This document shows, one piece after another, positions 37,390 through 48,890 of a DNA stretch of 64,000 bases. The DNA comes from Gigaspora margarita (Eukaryota; Glomeromycota; Glomeromycetes; Diversisporales; Gigasporaceae). Position 1 is the stretch's first letter. Every line of letters starts with the position of its first letter. Position numbers and translations under genes: made by a program. The notes under the pieces are model-generated. The model was not told where the DNA came from and did no database searches. It saw nothing but the letters and a program-made list of their open reading frames with translations. The DNA is taken from assembly GCA_009809945.1 (NCBI GenBank), contig WTPW01000360.1, forward strand, positions 323,655 to 387,654, in the 5' to 3' direction.

Positions 37390-39091
37390 TTCATGTTTTC
37401 AATAGAAGACAAATTTAAAAGAATTATAGAATAAAGTTTGGTTAGTTTGAGAGTTAAGAATATTAGCATAAGTTTGTTTAGGAAGGAATGAATTGTCTGA
37501 TTGTTCAGAATCTGGTTCAATATTAGTATTAACTACTATGTTAGGATTGAAAAAAAGAGTAGCGTCTAATATTTGAGGAGTTGTAAAATTAATTTGAAAT
37601 TTGTCTTTAATAATTTTTTCTGCTTTAGAAAGAGCAGTTGATTTGTAATATTGGAGAATTTGAGAGTAGGTAAATTTTTTTTGTTTCATTATATAGTAGT
37701 AAGTGATAGCACAAGCAAGGTAATAGGTATTAATAGGTGTAGAAATAAGTTTTTGAATTGCTTGTTGCTCACTTAATTGAATGATTTCATCATTTTTTGT
37801 AGCAGCAGTAAGATATGCTTTAAAATATTTGTAAAAATAGTATGCTTTATGCTTGTTTTTGGTTTTAGTATTGTTAAGCTTCATAAATTCTTCTTCAGTA
37901 TCACAAGAAAGTTTGTGAAAAAGATTTGTAGTGTAGTATTTTGAAATGATGCTGTGTTTTTATTGTCCTTATCAAATATAGAGAAGTCCATCTTAGGCTT
38001 AATCCATGTTTGATTATTAGTTTGAGTAACTNGGAATTTGATGTAGGATTGTTGAAAAAAGAAATTAGAGAGATTTTGAAAATTATGTTCTGTATCTTTG
38101 GGTAGAGTAGTACATGGTTCTTCGATACTATAAGTACATGTATGAATATGAAATAAAGCTGCTTTAGTGCAAAGTTGAGAGTATTCATGAAGTGAGGAGA
38201 TTGATCAGATTTCAAAGGATTTAGAAAGTAATCTTTTGCAAGCAGTAGCTACTTGAAAAGAAATTTGTTATTTGATATAATTGTAGGTTTTCAATTGATA
38301 TTGTTCATCTATTTCTTTAAATTGTCATTTATATTGGTTATAGAATAATTCAAACCAAAGATCAAAAACAGATTTGTAGGGTTTTAGAGTAGGGATACAG
38401 AAGGTTTCAAGAAATTCTTGTTTAGATATATTAAGTGAAATATTAATATTAAATTTGTTGTCATTTTGGAGTTTAAGTAGAGGAGTATTGGGACTATCTT
38501 TACTAATAAAGAAGTTGGTTTTAAGACTAAGTAGATGAATATGTATATCTTTAATAAATTTGTTTCTGTTAATAGTTTGATAGTTGTTTTAAAGAAAAAG
38601 ATGTAATCTGGCTAGATTTAGAGCAATATTGTTATGATTATTGGTAGTATAGGGTGGGATAGATTGATAAAGAGTAAATATTTTAAGATAGTTAAGTTTA
38701 GTAAAGAGTATTGTTGTGAATTGAAGCAAAATATCTTTAAAAGTAGAAAAAAGTATTTCAAAAGGTATAGTAATTGATCTATCAATTGAAGGGTTATGTT
38801 GATAGATTAGATCAGTAAGAAATTTAGNTTNTTGGCCAGCCATTTGTTTGAGTAAATAGTTAAANGTATATTTAGAAGCANGTTGAGTATCNNTTGCTNG
38901 TTTGTTAACTTGACCAGGTTTAAAATTAATAAGAAAANGTTTAATAAAATCAAGAATTTGCTGAGAAAATAATGTATTAAGTCTAGTATATGGCTCCATA
39001 TCAGGTGTGACAGAATAGAGTTGAAACCAATCCAGGCCTGAAAAATTATTTTGTTGTTGCTGTTGTTGTTGTTGCTATTGTTGTTGTTGCT

Positions 39092-39169
<78 letters not shown>

Positions 39170-39968
39170 CTATTTGCTTGTTTTGTTCTTCTTGTTAGGA
39201 AAATTGTATTTGTTGTTGTTGTTCATGTTGAGAAAGTTGTATTTCTGGTTGGAGAGATTTTTGTTGATATTCTTGTTGTATTTGTACTTGTAGTTGTTGT
39301 TGAGTAGTAGTTGTTGAATAAGAGAAAAGAGAAGGAGGATCAATTTCCATCATAGAGGAAGTTGCAGGAGAATTAGTAGGTATTAGTGGTTGGAGTGTAG
39401 TAGTAAGTGGATTAGATTGTTGGGGTTGAGTTAAAAGATTGAGGCATTGTTTATGATAAATTTGGACTGCATGAAAAATAGCATCTTGATGAAGATAATN
39501 CTTGTTATTTTGTTTTTTTTGNCAGTAAACTTGAAGATTACATTTGTAGCATTTATGAGTATNNAAACTNGAAGATNAGGAAGTATCATCAGTAGGAGAA
39601 GGAGGAATGAATTCAGTAGTTTCGAGAGTTCAGCTAAGAAGTTTTTTGGTTTGATTGTTGGAAGTAATTGGTATAAGATCAGGATTAAGAGAATAGGTAT
39701 TGTTTTCAGTAGAAACAAATTTGGTATAAAATTTGTTACAGAGGCATCTAATAGTAGCAGTCATAGTAGGGGCTTGGAAGAAATGAGTTGCAATTTGATT
39801 GGATCATAAATTTTTGAAAAAGCAAGCAGTTGGTTTAGCATTAGATAGAGTTGGTCTAGCTGTGCTTGGATTGCTTTCATGAATAAAAATTTCAAAACGA
39901 TTAGAGCATTGCATAAAAAAGTTGTCAAGATCTATTGTATCAGGTTCATTATCAATAGTAGTTGGCAT
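37390..39968 (-). pseudogene. LINE ORF1 with poly-Gln tract
   Basis: The frame opens MPTTIDNEPDTIDLDNFF at 39968. Broken pieces follow: a Cys-rich segment with CYKCNLQVY, a Gln-rich segment including a CAA run at 39049-39168, then MEPYTRLNTLFSQQILDF (38999) and KLNNTKTKNKHKAYYFYKYF (37884-37399). ORF1 of LINEs usually binds RNA, and the CxxC pair would suit a zinc knuckle, but an exact domain is not evident. Multiple frameshifts and N positions are present. Confidence 0.6.
39049..39168 (-). repeat. CAA/TTG microsatellite (poly-Gln in ORF1)
   Basis: About 40 CAA codons, interrupted by a few others, lie in the ORF1 frame on the minus strand. The Leu-only open frame on the plus strand is its shadow. 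Confidence 0.85.
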
Positions 39969-41069
39969 ATTGAAAAATAATAAGATTAACAAGAGCTTTT
40001 CGGATTAGTAACTTTTGGATTGTATAATGTTGCACAATTGGTGTAACTATATTGTAGCTGTGGCTAGTGTGACTTGTGGCTAGTGTGGCTTGTGGCTAGT
40101 ATGGCTTGTAATACAAAGGTAGTATGTGTAACTATGATATAAATAGTAGCAAAATTTATACAAAATTTGTGTAAATTAAAATAAGTACAAATTTGTAATT
40201 GTTTGTTTTGTGTAAACTTAATTAGTTCAAATAAGGAAAATTATACAAATTAAATAATTTGTAGGAAAACCACTAATATTTGATAATTTAAAACGTGGTT
40301 AGAGCCTAGAATTTGTTGGGGTCAAACAAAAAGGACAAAATTTAAAAGTTTAAAAGTTAAAAAGGAGTTTAGAATATTTTGATTGTAAATCGTTAGTTTA
40401 TATTCATTTTGGGTGTATTATATGTTGAAATGAAACCAGAAAAGAGGTGAACAACTTTGTTTTAAGGAGCAAGACAAGTTTCCTTGGCCCAAATTGCAAA
40501 ATTAAGCAGAATATTTATTTATTTAAACTTTAATATATTTTAACAAAAAACGGTTAAATATGACTATCATGTAGTATAGCTAGAGATAGTTTCATATATA
40601 TGCACAATTCTTTAATTCTGTGCATTAATATTTATTTAGCAGATTTTTAGAATCATATATATTTTATTCTATTTAAATTTTATATAGAAAAATTAAAGTA
40701 AGTTAGATATGGGTATTATAGCACATTACCAATTATGATGCAATTTCAATATCTCCTGACCTGTTGATCAGAATTGCATGATTTTGGTACCAATCGATTC
40801 GTCTCGGTAAGGTGAATTGATTGGTACCAAAACTATGCAATTCCAATTGATGTGTTACAAAATATTGCCACTAAAGCAATAATTAGTATTTATTTATATA
40901 GATTTTCACGAAGACCACATATATATGTTTATTAAAAATTTTTTCAGGAGGACTATTTATTTTTTTAAAAAGTCCAAATGACCTTAAAAATTATTTGCCA
41001 TTTAATACCATTTATCTGCGGCCTACAAAAAAGTTTTTGCAAGATATCATCTCTAGTTTTTTATCTTAT

Positions 41070-41565
41070 TGTTATAGAATAGGTTGCTTGACCAAAGCGT
41101 AGTTTTATAGTTTTACAGTTTTACAGTTTTACAGTTTTACAGTTTTAAAGTTTTACATTTTTACAGTTTTATAGTTTTACAGTTTTACAGTTTACAGTTT
41201 TATCGTTTTATAGTTTTATCGTTTTATAGCTTTATTATCATATTATATTTAGTATTTATTTAGCTTTGCAAAATGTATATAAACCCTAGCTTTTCTCTCT
41301 CCTCCACATCAGACTCAGATTCTCCTCTCCTCTCCTAATGTTTACAAATAAATATCCTCTCTATATTATATTATATTGTTATTAATAAAATATATCTTAT
41401 TTCAATAAATATTCTTTTACTCTTTGATAAATATATACTGAACTGCTCTAGTGAAGTAATATTCCACTTGCACACCACTTCATATCTTCTCTGACCCTTA
41501 CAAGATCTCTGTCACTGTGTGCTGTATTGCAAGTACTATATTGAAGGCAATAGTCGCTTGTAACA
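41070..41565. mobile_element. Solo LTR fossil inside the pogo-like transposon
   Basis: It runs from TGTTATAG to CTTGTAACA, the TG...CA ends of an LTR, with TTAT on both sides (41066-41069, 41566-41569). It holds a TATATAAA box (about 41278) and AATAAA/AATAAAATA signals. A TAGTTTTACAGTTTTACAG minisatellite occupies the left third. No internal region remains, so it is a recombination product of an older insertion. Family not determined. Confidence 0.75.
41103..41232. repeat. AGTTTTACAGTTTTAC minisatellite
   Basis: A ~10 bp unit (AGTTTTACAG/AGTTTTATAG) repeats about a dozen times inside the solo LTR. Confidence 0.8.
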
Positions 41566-41828
41566 TTATTTTAAGACTTTTTTCAAATTTTGTATTTGAA
41601 ATCGCTAAGCAGAAATATGTTACATGATTCAAATTAAAGTTTAATTATTTGTACTGTTTATATCGATTGAGCAGTATAACAAATAAATCGTGCTATATAA
41701 ATAAGTAAAATCTCATACTGCTAACTCGCATTGAACTATGGTTAACTTTATACATGTGATGAAAAGTAACCTTTTTTTAAATTTTAGTTTTATAATAAAG
41801 AAAAAATAAAAAATAAAAAGCTATTTAT

Positions 41829-43568
41829 TATGTCATTTGAAAAAGACAAAGCCATTTAAAATGATGCTATTGAGAAAGCCCTTAAGGCTATAAAAGATTC
41901 CTCTGATAATCCCAAGCCTCCAAGCAGTGTTGTCATGGGACAGCTTTGGACAATGAATTGGACAATTTTGAACAATTTTGGACAATTAAATAAAGTAAAA
42001 TTACTTAAAATTTTATTAAGATAACCTATTTTATCTTTAACTTGAATGTGTTTAGCACTTAAAAAAATATATAGTTATATATTTTTTAGATAAATTAATT
42101 AATTATTAAAGCCTGGACAAGCTTTGGACAATCTTGGACAATTGGACAATTTTGGACATGGACAAGCCAAAAAAGGCTGTGGACAGCCAAACGTACAATA
42201 CTGCCTCCAAGTATGAGAAGTGTTACACAAGATTTTGATATCCTATAATCAACCCTGAGATGTGTAATTAAAAATAATGGTTCTCTTAAATGTCCAGGCC
42301 CTAATAAAGTTTTAACCAACAATAAAGAAGAGCAACTGGTCAGGTATTGCCTAAACATGCAAAGGCTTGGTTTCAGATTATTAAAGTCTAGTGTAAATTA
42401 TTGTATAATAGAAATTGTTAATAGATTAATAGAGATGGGTACCCGCATCCTTTTAGCAAGAATGGGCCAGGTCAATCATAGTAGAGCAGTTCTTAAGGGA
42501 TCACTCTAAGCTTTCATTTCAGGTTTTGCAAGCTCTAAATAAAGCGCGTCCCAAAAAGCAAATCCTATTATAATAAATGACCATTTTAACAAACTTCAAA
42601 AAATAATTAATGAATATTTGCTTGCCCCTGATCGAATCTAGAATATGGATAAAACAGATCTTTTTTTTATTTTTTTTTCTTTTTATTTTTTTTTCTTTTT
42701 ATTTTTTTTTAATTTTTTTTATATTTTTTTTCAAAATTGTGTAATGGGATTGCTACAGAGCAGGCTTCGTGATTGAATCTAGACTGCAAAAGTCATTGTA
42801 AAAAAAGGAGCACATCAGGTTCATTAAGTTTTATATGGCAGCAATCACGAACACATTTCTGTATATCCTTACGCTTTTAGCTACTGGTACATACATACCT
42901 CATTAATAATATACAAAGGTAAATGGATGATTCCAAATCTTTTAAATAGCACACTAGCTAGTACTGTTATAGGGTTTACTGATACGGGATATATTCAGGA
43001 AAGCCTATTTAAAAAATATATAGAGCACTTTGTTAATTCTATTTCTCTAATGTGCCCTATTTTACTAATTCTTGATGGACACAAGAGCCATGTTAATTAT
43101 TCTTGTATCAACTTTTGCCATCAAAATAATATACTTCTCTATGCCCTTCTACTGCATACCACCCATATCCTACAACCTGCTAAACTACTATTTGCTCAAC
43201 TCAAAAAAGTATATGATAGTGAATATGATAAATTTCTTACTAATAATGGCAAGCATGTAACAAAATACATGTTTGCTAAACTTATATTAAAGCATATACC
43301 CACTGCTATATGTAATGCTTTCAGAGCAATAGAAATATGGCCCTTTAATCCTGACATTATTGATTCTTGTTATCTTGAGCCTTCGATAGCAATGCATAAT
43401 TTTGATTTATCAAGTTTTGAACAATCTACTCGCCCACTTGCTACACTAACCACATCATCTTTATCTAGATCAGTTCCAAGTTATCTTGACTTGACTTCTA
43501 CAAATAAAGATTTGTGGACAAAAATAGAATCACTTAATATGAGAGTGAAACATTTAGAATCAGATTAG
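41829..43568 (+). pseudogene. pogo/Tigger-like DDE transposase, broken
   Basis: Pieces in order: MSFEKDKAI...DAIEKALKAIKD (41829, psq-like HTH start), KCPGPNKVLTNNKEEQLVRY and LNMQRLGFRLLKSSVNY (about 42275-42400, CENP-B-type HTH region), APDRI*NMDKTD (about 42625-42660, matching the PERIWNMDETG motif with the first catalytic Asp), KVIVKKGAHQVH and NHEHISVYPY (about 42790-42870), then a frame 42927-43568 with LILDGHKSHVN (second Asp) and HTTHILQPAKLLFAQLKKVY, ending in a WPFNPDIID region. A hAT MITE (41925-42203) and a T/C-rich tract (about 42660-42735) interrupt it, and several stops and shifts are present. It would cut and paste elements with its TIRs, so related copies elsewhere may have mobilised the MITEs here. 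Confidence 0.85.
41925..42203. mobile_element. hAT MITE, TTGGACAATT-motif family, copy 2
   Basis: It starts CAGTGTTGTCATGGGACAGC and ends ACGTACAATACTG. CCTCCAAG is duplicated exactly on each side (41917-41924, 42204-42211). It interrupts the pogo transposase near its start. It is a close relative of 30505-30774. Confidence 0.9.
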
Positions 43569-45842
43569 AACTATATAAAAATCCAGGTACCAGTCCTTTA
43601 TAGTGGGTACTTAAGTACCTCTTGTGCCAACATTTGAAGCAAAGTAAAGATCTGGTAACAGATGAAGAGAAGCCTGAAACTCAACTACCCAAGAAAAAAT
43701 GTAAGACCATGCCATTCTCCTAGCTTCTTATGAACACAGAGTTATTGCATTTGTTAAAAGAAGCAGAGAAAGTGCAGAAATAGTTCTAATGATAAAAAAA
43801 AAAAAGTGGCAGCCATCCAAAAACGAATAGCATGGGAGATGGAAAAGGTGCAAAGCAAGAAATCCGTAAGCAAAAAAAGAAGAAAGGGAACATATAAAGT
43901 TAGAACAACAATATATTAAAGAGAAAAAATGGCTTGAAAAAAAGTAAAAAAAGCAGTACTACCTGATTATCTGATCTGTACTTTTTTGATCACTACCTTG
44001 AAGAACTCGATTTCTGGAAGAAATTTTGTGTATCTAGAAAAGTTTTTTTTATTAAAAGATCTTCTTAAAAATAAAAGAAAAATGTATTTCAAGTCCAAAA
44101 ATACTTACTAAAATAAATTTGATAAATGTTTATACCCAATTGAACAAGTTTTCTTATTTGCATTTTTAACTGCAGCATAATACCCATATCCATCTTATAT
44201 ATTGTTTAGGCAGAAAATATATTGTTGGGCAGAATTAAAGAATATGGAGACAAAAGTCTCAAAAAATTCTAAAATAAAAATGATAAGTATAACAAAAGAG
44301 CAAAACTGGAGTAAAAATTTGAGCACATAAATTTGATATTTTCTAAAAGAAAACATAAATTTCAAAAATATATAAAATATATTATGCAATATCATGCACA
44401 TTTTATATAACATGCATATTAATATGCATTAAAGTGCATATTATTATAAAATGTTTATTTTTTATTACTAGATTTAGTATATTCAGATTAACATTTTGGC
44501 TTTATGTTAAGGTTTGAAGTTAGAATTCATAGTATAAATGCTTGATATACTAATAAAGCTTGATAAAACCTTAATACAACCTGATGAAACTATAAGTTGT
44601 GTTACTGATATAGTGATTTGAACTAGTTGGGCTATAATTAGTTATGACTTGAACTGAATAAGTTTTAGTTAACTTGTTGAGTAAATGCTTAATCAGTTGA
44701 CCTATACAACTAGTTAAAAATTAGTTAAAAAATGTAAATAATATTATAAAAGAGCAAAGTTCTAAAAATTTTTGAAAAAAATAAATAAACCTAGTAGACA
44801 AGCAAGATCATAACAAAAATTTGAGTAAAAGTCCAGAATTTCCTAAAGTAAATATGAAATAATCTAATTGGTTGAATTGGTTGATATCAAATATTTCAAT
44901 TTAGTTAATGGATTAAGAAAAATTTTCTCAGTTCAAATCACTATACTAACATATAATGCATAATACTACTCAACTATATGTTTTAAGGGTCACATAAGCA
45001 GTTGCATTAGGTCACATGAGTTGCATTAGGTATTATTAGTTTGTGAACATAGTCTCAAAAAGCTACTATACAGTATTGTATATTTTGGCTGTCCATAGCC
45101 TTTTTTGGCTTGTCCATATCCAAAATTGTTCAAATGTCCAAGATTGTTCAAAGCTTGTCCAGGCAGTGTTTAAAATTCAGATTCAAAATTACTTGCACAA
45201 ATGAAAGTTATATACAAGTTTTAGTTGTACAAGCAATTAATTAATTGCACATAAGTGCATATAAAAAAAATTTTACTTGCACATATGTACATTAAAAAAA
45301 ATTATTAAGTAAATACAATAAAATCTTTAATTTGCAAATTATCATTATATTTATTAGTTATTGTTTAGCTAAAAAAGACTAACTCATCAACTAAATTAGT
45401 GCAGAATAAGAGTTTAAATTTTCAGCAAATTAATATATATATAGTTGTTCTCCCATATAATCACCTCCTACAGGGGGCTATCAAAGCATTGTGGATACTT
45501 TTTAAAAATTTATACCAAGCTAAGTAAAATATAATATCAAACTAAAAACTATATAAAAAATTTATTAAATCTAAGGCTTTTAAATAAAAAAAAATATAAA
45601 TTCTATGCAATAGTTTTTAAGATAATTAAGGTAATACAAATTTGTATAATATTATACTAGTACGAAATTAGTAATTTTAATATAACTTATATAAAAAAAG
45701 AATTACTAAATATAGTAATATATAAACTTAATTTTTTTATTAAATAAATTAATTTTTTAAATAATATTATTTAATATAACAAATTATATATTTTTTAATA
45801 TTTTTAAAATTTTTAAAAAATTTTATAAAATTACTATATATA

Positions 45843-46366
45843 GGGGACGTCTAAAGCGGAGCAGATTCTTATAAAAAATATTTTATCAAATTAACTTTAG
45901 GGTTAGGGTCATCTGATTAGGGTTAGATAGGTTTTAGATTGTAATATATAAGCAAAATTGCCTTCCCGATATTTTTAATTAGCATATCAAGGTAGGTTTA
46001 GTCTATATATGAGGACAAAAGCATTTCGGGTTTGAAAATCTGAAATTAAAATTTGAAGACAAAATTGTTTTTGACTATTTTACTTGAAAGACGAAATTAT
46101 TTGATACTTTTTTTGAATAGACGAAATTATAAGAAACATATCTATATAAATTTTATTTGCTTCCTTATTAAAAATTTTAATTTTCTCTAATGAAGATGAA
46201 ATAGGCCTTTTTCAAAAATTAATTTCGGTGGCATCACTAGTTTAGACTGCCATTTTTTGTATTTTTTAGGGGTTTTGCTTCTATTTCATATTCACCAAAG
46301 ATTATTAAAATTTAATAATTTGATTGGTCAGATATCACTTGATTCTGCTCTGCTTTAAATGACCCC
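45843..46366. mobile_element. MITE with GGGGACGTCTAAAGCGGAGC end
   Basis: The left GGGGACGTCTAAAGCGGAGC and right, inverted, GGGGTCATTTAAAGCAGAGC are followed on both sides by AGAATC/AGATTC. Flanks are TATATA repeats, so the target duplication cannot be fixed. A TTTAGGGTTAGGG tract lies near the left end. Confidence 0.7.
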
Positions 46367-46523
46367 TATATATAGCAATAAAAATTACTACTTTTAGAAA
46401 TTAATTAATATAAATTAATATTTTAACATTTACTTTAAAAAATAATAAAAAATTTAAAATTTTTTAAAAAATTATAAAAATTTCAAATTATATATAATTT
46501 GTTATATTAAGGATAAGGGTATA

Positions 46524-48028
46524 CAATTGTCCCTCCCTATAGTCACCTCCCATATAATCCCTAACTCTATACAATCACATGGTTTTTGGTTGCCATTTTT
46601 TGTTATTAAAAACCCTTCTATATAGTCACGAATGCTTATAATCACTATTACACATATTTTTATATTTATAGATGTTTTTTAATAGTAAAATTCCTTTCAT
46701 GCAATCACATTTATATATGATCGTAGAAAGTTGTTGTATAGAAAAATTACAATTTTACTAATTAAATCAACTTTTATACAATAATTAAAGTTATTCAGAA
46801 GAACAAAATACAGATACTCTAAAATTTTTATACAAATTGGATAAGTTTTTATTAGTACAGTTTTTTATTTTATGTATCTACGAATAGCTAAAAATTTGTA
46901 ATTTTTTTTGTAGAAACGTAAAATAAAAAGACGTATTAATGAAAAGTCAACCATTTACATAAAAATTTTAGAATAAATGTATTTTGTTCTTCTGAACAAC
47001 GTTTATTATTGCATAAAATCGTTTAGCTTAGTATCATTTTGACTTTTATATATAGCAACGATCAATGATCATATATAAAAATTTTTTAAAATTTTATTTT
47101 AAAAAATTTTTATATACGATCGTTGATCATTGCTATATATTAAAGTCAAAATAATATTAAGCTAATCAATTTTATGCAATAATAAACGTTGTTCAGAAGA
47201 ACAAAATACATTTACTCTAAAATTTTCATGTAAATCAGTTAAGATTTCATTAATATGTCTTTTTATTTTACATTTCTACAAAAAAAAATTACAAATTTTT
47301 AGCTATATTCGAGATAAGTAAAATGAAAAACTGTATTAATAAAAAGTTGTCCGATTTGTATGAAAATTTTAGAGTAAATGTATTTTGTTCTTCTGAACAA
47401 CGTTTATTATTGCATAAAAATCGATTAGCTTAGTATCATTTTGACTTTAATATATAGCAACGATCAACGATCGTATATAAAAATTTTTTAAAATTTTATT
47501 TTAAAAAATTTTTATATATGATCATTGATCGTTGCTATATATAAAAGTCAAAATGATACTAAGCTAATCGATTTTTATGCAATAATAAACGTTGTTCAGA
47601 AGAACAAAATACACTTACTCTAAAATTTTCATGTAAATCAGTTGAAGTTTCATTAATATGTCTTTTTATTTTACGTTTCTACAAAAAAAAATTACAAATT
47701 TTTAGCTATATTCATAGATACGTAAAATGAAAAACTGTACTAATAAAAGTTATCCAATTTATATCAAAATTTTAGTATAGCTGTATTTTATTCTTCTGAA
47801 CAACTTTAATTATGCATATAAGTTGATTTAATTAGTAAAATTGTAACTTTTCTATATGGCAACTTTCTACAATCATATATAAAATTTTTTAAATACCTCT
47901 ATTAAATCACTTTTTTTACATTTATTATAAGTTGTACTTATATTGAGGTAACTTTTATATAGTTACACTTCTTTATAATCACTGTATTGGTATGTGCCCA
48001 ACTATGTGATTATATGGAAGGACGACTG
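46524..48028. mobile_element. TA-type element made of tandem palindromes
   Basis: Ends CAATTGTCCCTCCCTATAGT and, inverted, CAGTCGTCCTTCCATATAAT are flanked by TA. The interior has about 410 bp repeating units (46770-47180, 47180-47590, 47590 on), each with GTTGTTCAGAAGAACAAAAT and a palindrome TATATAGCAACGATCAAYGA with its mirror (about 47050-47145, 47455-47545). No protein is encoded. Confidence 0.75.
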
Positions 48029-48029
48029 T

Positions 48030-48890
48030 ATAGATCATTTCTATTAATAAACACGTGACAAAAAATATTTTTACTATGAATTTAAAAGTTGCTACATATA
48101 AAAGTTATTTTTTACTAAATAAATTGATATTTATATGCTAAGTAAAATTTTTTTGTAATAAAAAATTACGCATATCCTAAAAATTTCATTAATTTTGAAT
48201 GAAATTTGATAACTTTTTATAGTAACAACTTTGCAGGGACCAGGTCTATTCTGCGAGGGCCACACAAATTGGCCAATCAAATTACATGTAAACAATAAGT
48301 AAAATAGGGTTGCAAAGATAAAAACAGCTATATTTATGTTCTACTAGGCCAATTTTAATGATTCAACCACCGTTAGAATCAGATAAACCTCCTCTACAAT
48401 TTTATTTAAAAATTTAATATGGTTACTTAATAAAAATTTTCTTTATTATTAATATAAAATTTTTAGTAACTAGTTTATTAATAGAAATAATCTCTACCCT
48501 TAAATCTTTTTATAATAAAATTATCATCTTGTCATGAGTGTTCTGTACATTTTTACCATCATTTTACACATGTAAAAATGGTCATGATCACATTTTATGA
48601 AAAATTTACAATATTTATTATATCAAATACATATCATTAGCATTAATGGCCCTTATGACATATGTATGTTTAATTGCTTGCTTAGCAAGTATAAGTGTGT
48701 AAATGAATTCATAGTAACAGAGCAATTATGAATAAATGACAAATCTGTTATACATTAATTATGCAAATGATTAGCAGATTTAATATACTATTATAACCAA
48801 TAAATTTTTTCACATTCTGATTACAGCTTTTTGGATATGCAAAGTCTATTGAATTTTTTTAATAAATTAGTTGGTTTTTCTTTTAAAGAA
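48030..48890. other. Gene-free AT-rich stretch with a module remnant
   Basis: About 48335-48425 is a partial copy of the GTTGTAGAGC/GATTCTAATGG module seen in the foldback elements (TTTTAATGATTCAACCACC, GTTAGAATCAGA). The rest is unstructured. Confidence 0.4.

Larger units (their letters stand above)
30287..40000 (-). mobile_element. Degraded LINE (EN-RT-RNase H type) with Gln-rich ORF1
   Basis: The poly-A tail is the T run at 30287-30315 on the plus strand. Reading leftward on the minus strand, the parts are a Gln-rich ORF1 (about 39968-37390), a linker frame (37312-36542), an AP-type endonuclease (about 36520-35800), reverse transcriptase (about 35444-33590), RNase H (about 32105-31800) and a Cys/His knuckle (about 31340-31250). 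It has been interrupted by a hAT MITE (30505-30774) and an LTR-like insert (about 32932-33592). Several frameshifts and stops mean it is not autonomous. The 5' boundary is uncertain (39970-40300) and no target duplication was found. Upstream of ORF1, TTGTGGCTAGTGTGRC repeats suggest a 5' UTR. Confidence 0.85.
40701..44195 (+). mobile_element. pogo/Tigger-like DNA transposon, decayed
   Basis: The ends AGTTAGATATGGGTATTATA and, inverted, AGATGGATATGGGTATTATG are terminal repeats flanked by TA (40699-40700, 44196-44197), as in the Tc1/mariner/pogo group. It encodes a DDE transposase remnant (41829-43568). A palindromic module sits just inside the left end (about 40755-40855). A solo LTR (41070-41565) and a hAT MITE (41925-42203) have inserted. 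The MITEs at 17956-19086 and 27001-28130 share its ends. Confidence 0.85.

Noticed and set aside
39051-39293. 80-residue Leu-rich open frame on the plus strand
   Set aside because: It is the opposite-strand shadow of the CAA repeat in LINE ORF1.
46524-48028. CRISPR-like array
   Set aside because: Repeat units are long, palindromic and tandem without short unique spacers, in eukaryotic mobile DNA.
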